Positions 63,516 to 64,000 of a stretch of DNA of 64,000 nucleotides are shown here, piece by piece (positions within the stretch are counted from its first letter, which is position 1; each line of letters begins with the position of its first letter). Position numbers and translations under genes: made by a program. The stretch lies in assembly GCA_039704465.1 (NCBI GenBank), contig JASFAU010000018.1, forward strand, positions 310,001 through 374,000, read 5' to 3'. The DNA comes from Plasmodiophora brassicae (taxonomy: Eukaryota > Endomyxa > Phytomyxea > Plasmodiophorida > Plasmodiophoridae). The notes under the pieces are model-generated. The model was not told where the DNA came from and made no database searches. It saw only the letters and a list, made by a program, of their open reading frames with translations.

Positions 63516-64000
63516 ATGGAGGCGGGCCACGACGACAAGGTGGCGGATGGGGACGACAAGTCGGCGAAAGTCGTGGACAGCGTCGACAAGCGTCGCGCGG
63601 AACAGTCGTCCAAGGCGCTGCTGAGCGAGGCCCGTGCCCTGTCGCGGCACCTGAACCACGAGCTCCAGGGCGATGCGCTAGCGCGTTCCCACCTGCCGAT
63701 CAACGTCGACGACGACAATGACTTCCCGGAGCGGGTCGCCGACGGCGTCCTGCACTGCGCGTTCATGAACAGTGTGCACCCGGACGCGATCCCGTCCGTC
63801 CGCATCAAGTGCCCGGCTAGGAACCGCTTCGAGATGGCCGCCAACCAGCGCCTGTACCTGGACGCTGCCCGGCGCCTCGGCTACATCGTCATCAACGTCG
63901 GCGAGAACGACCTGGTCGACGCCCGCCACCACCTACAGCTCGTCATCGGCCTGCTCTGGCAGCTGCTCGACCGGCAGCTCCTGGAGCGCGCCCATCGCAC
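63516..64000 (+). CDS. Fimbrin/plastin, 5' part (partial)
   Basis: Actin-bundling protein; the window ends inside its first calponin-homology domain. From the ATG at 63516 a short acidic/basic head (MEAGHDDKVADGDDKSAK) leads into LLSEARALSRHLNHELQGD, LPINVDDDNDFPERVADGVLHCAFMNSVHPDAI, RFEMAANQRLYLDAARRLGYIVINVGENDLVDARHHLQLVIGLLWQLLDRQLL, which follows the plastin CH1 pattern (LP(I/M)N...DL...DG..LC..IN...P..I, N..L.L..A...GC.VVNIG..DL..G..HLVLGLLWQ). There is no EF-hand pair before CH1 in this reading; EF-hands are usual in fimbrins. The start could lie in an upstream exon, but the tight spacing to the divergent gene argues against it. Confidence 0.88.
   Translation, partial: MEAGHDDKVADGDDKSAKVVDSVDKRRAEQSSKALLSEARALSRHLNHELQGDALARSHLPINVDDDNDFPERVADGVLHCAFMNSVHPDAIPSVRIKCPARNRFEMAANQRLYLDAARRLGYIVINVGENDLVDARHHLQLVIGLLWQLLDRQLLERAHR

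Noticed and set aside
1..64000. tRNA, rRNA or CRISPR arrays
   Set aside because: I looked for A/B-box-like sequence, rRNA-like runs and regular spacer arrays; none was convincing. The 58040-58124 tandem pair has no spacers.

Overview
The window is eukaryotic nuclear DNA: GC-rich, gene-dense, with short GT-AG introns (mostly 45-70 nt, often starting GTACG or GTAAG) that break nearly every gene. Typical eukaryotic genes are present: heat-shock factor, RNA polymerase III subunit RPC7/Rpc31, TAF9, tristetraprolin-type CCCH protein, two G-protein alpha subunits, SAM synthetase, cytosolic DPP8/9-like peptidase and the start of fimbrin. Two CBM18 (hevein) chitin-binding domains, three GH114 glycosidase loci, paired DUF2235 hydrolases, a class C receptor with a bacterial-type (OpuAC) binding domain and a dead Helitron fit an early-diverging, probably zoosporic, fungus. 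A GPS-bearing adhesion-type receptor is more familiar from holozoans, so the safe statement is a protist-grade opisthokont, probably an early-diverging fungus. This assignment is inference.

Layout. 1-1344: 3' part of an HSF gene. 1985-5295: adhesion-type 7TM receptor. 5431-8628: an unrecognised gene, PNP/PMP oxidase and an ArsB/SLC13-like permease. 8815-12656: two DUF2235 hydrolase genes in tandem. 12961-15950: class C GPCR. 16031-17556: G-alpha gene 1. 17676-22456: CCCH protein, RPC7 and an unrecognised basic protein. 23007-24546: G-alpha gene 2. 24779-29825: a disordered acidic protein and a 1187-residue coiled-coil protein. 30253-32713: a secreted DYVP-repeat protein and a CUE-AlkB fusion. 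33653-38439: three GH114 loci, one membrane-anchored, one pseudogene and one shortened. 39260-40465: two small secreted Cys/Ala/Gly proteins. 41081-46325: SAM synthetase, TAF9, a CBM18 protein and a PA-domain 7TM protein. 46400-51340: poorly resolved accessory DNA with a hairpin and a scrambled inverted duplication. 51651-55277: an intronless ankyrin membrane protein. 55300-59500: repeats and Helitron remains. 59584-62195: DPP8/9-like peptidase. 62353-64000: an unresolved gene and fimbrin.

How the genes relate. Three different membrane receptors or receptor-like proteins (adhesion type, class C with solute-binding domain, PA-domain 7TM) and two G-alpha genes lie within 45 kb, so G-protein signalling is the dominant theme. 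A second theme is the cell surface and extracellular polysaccharide: GH114 (galactosaminogalactan-type polymers), CBM18 (chitin) and several signal-peptide proteins. The remainder are housekeeping genes. Exon models were built by hand. Those whose exon lengths sum to a clean reading frame (adhesion GPCR, class C GPCR, both G-alphas, RPC7, TAF9, CBM18, MAT, DPP, PA-7TM, coiled-coil, GH114 genes 1 and 3) are the most reliable.
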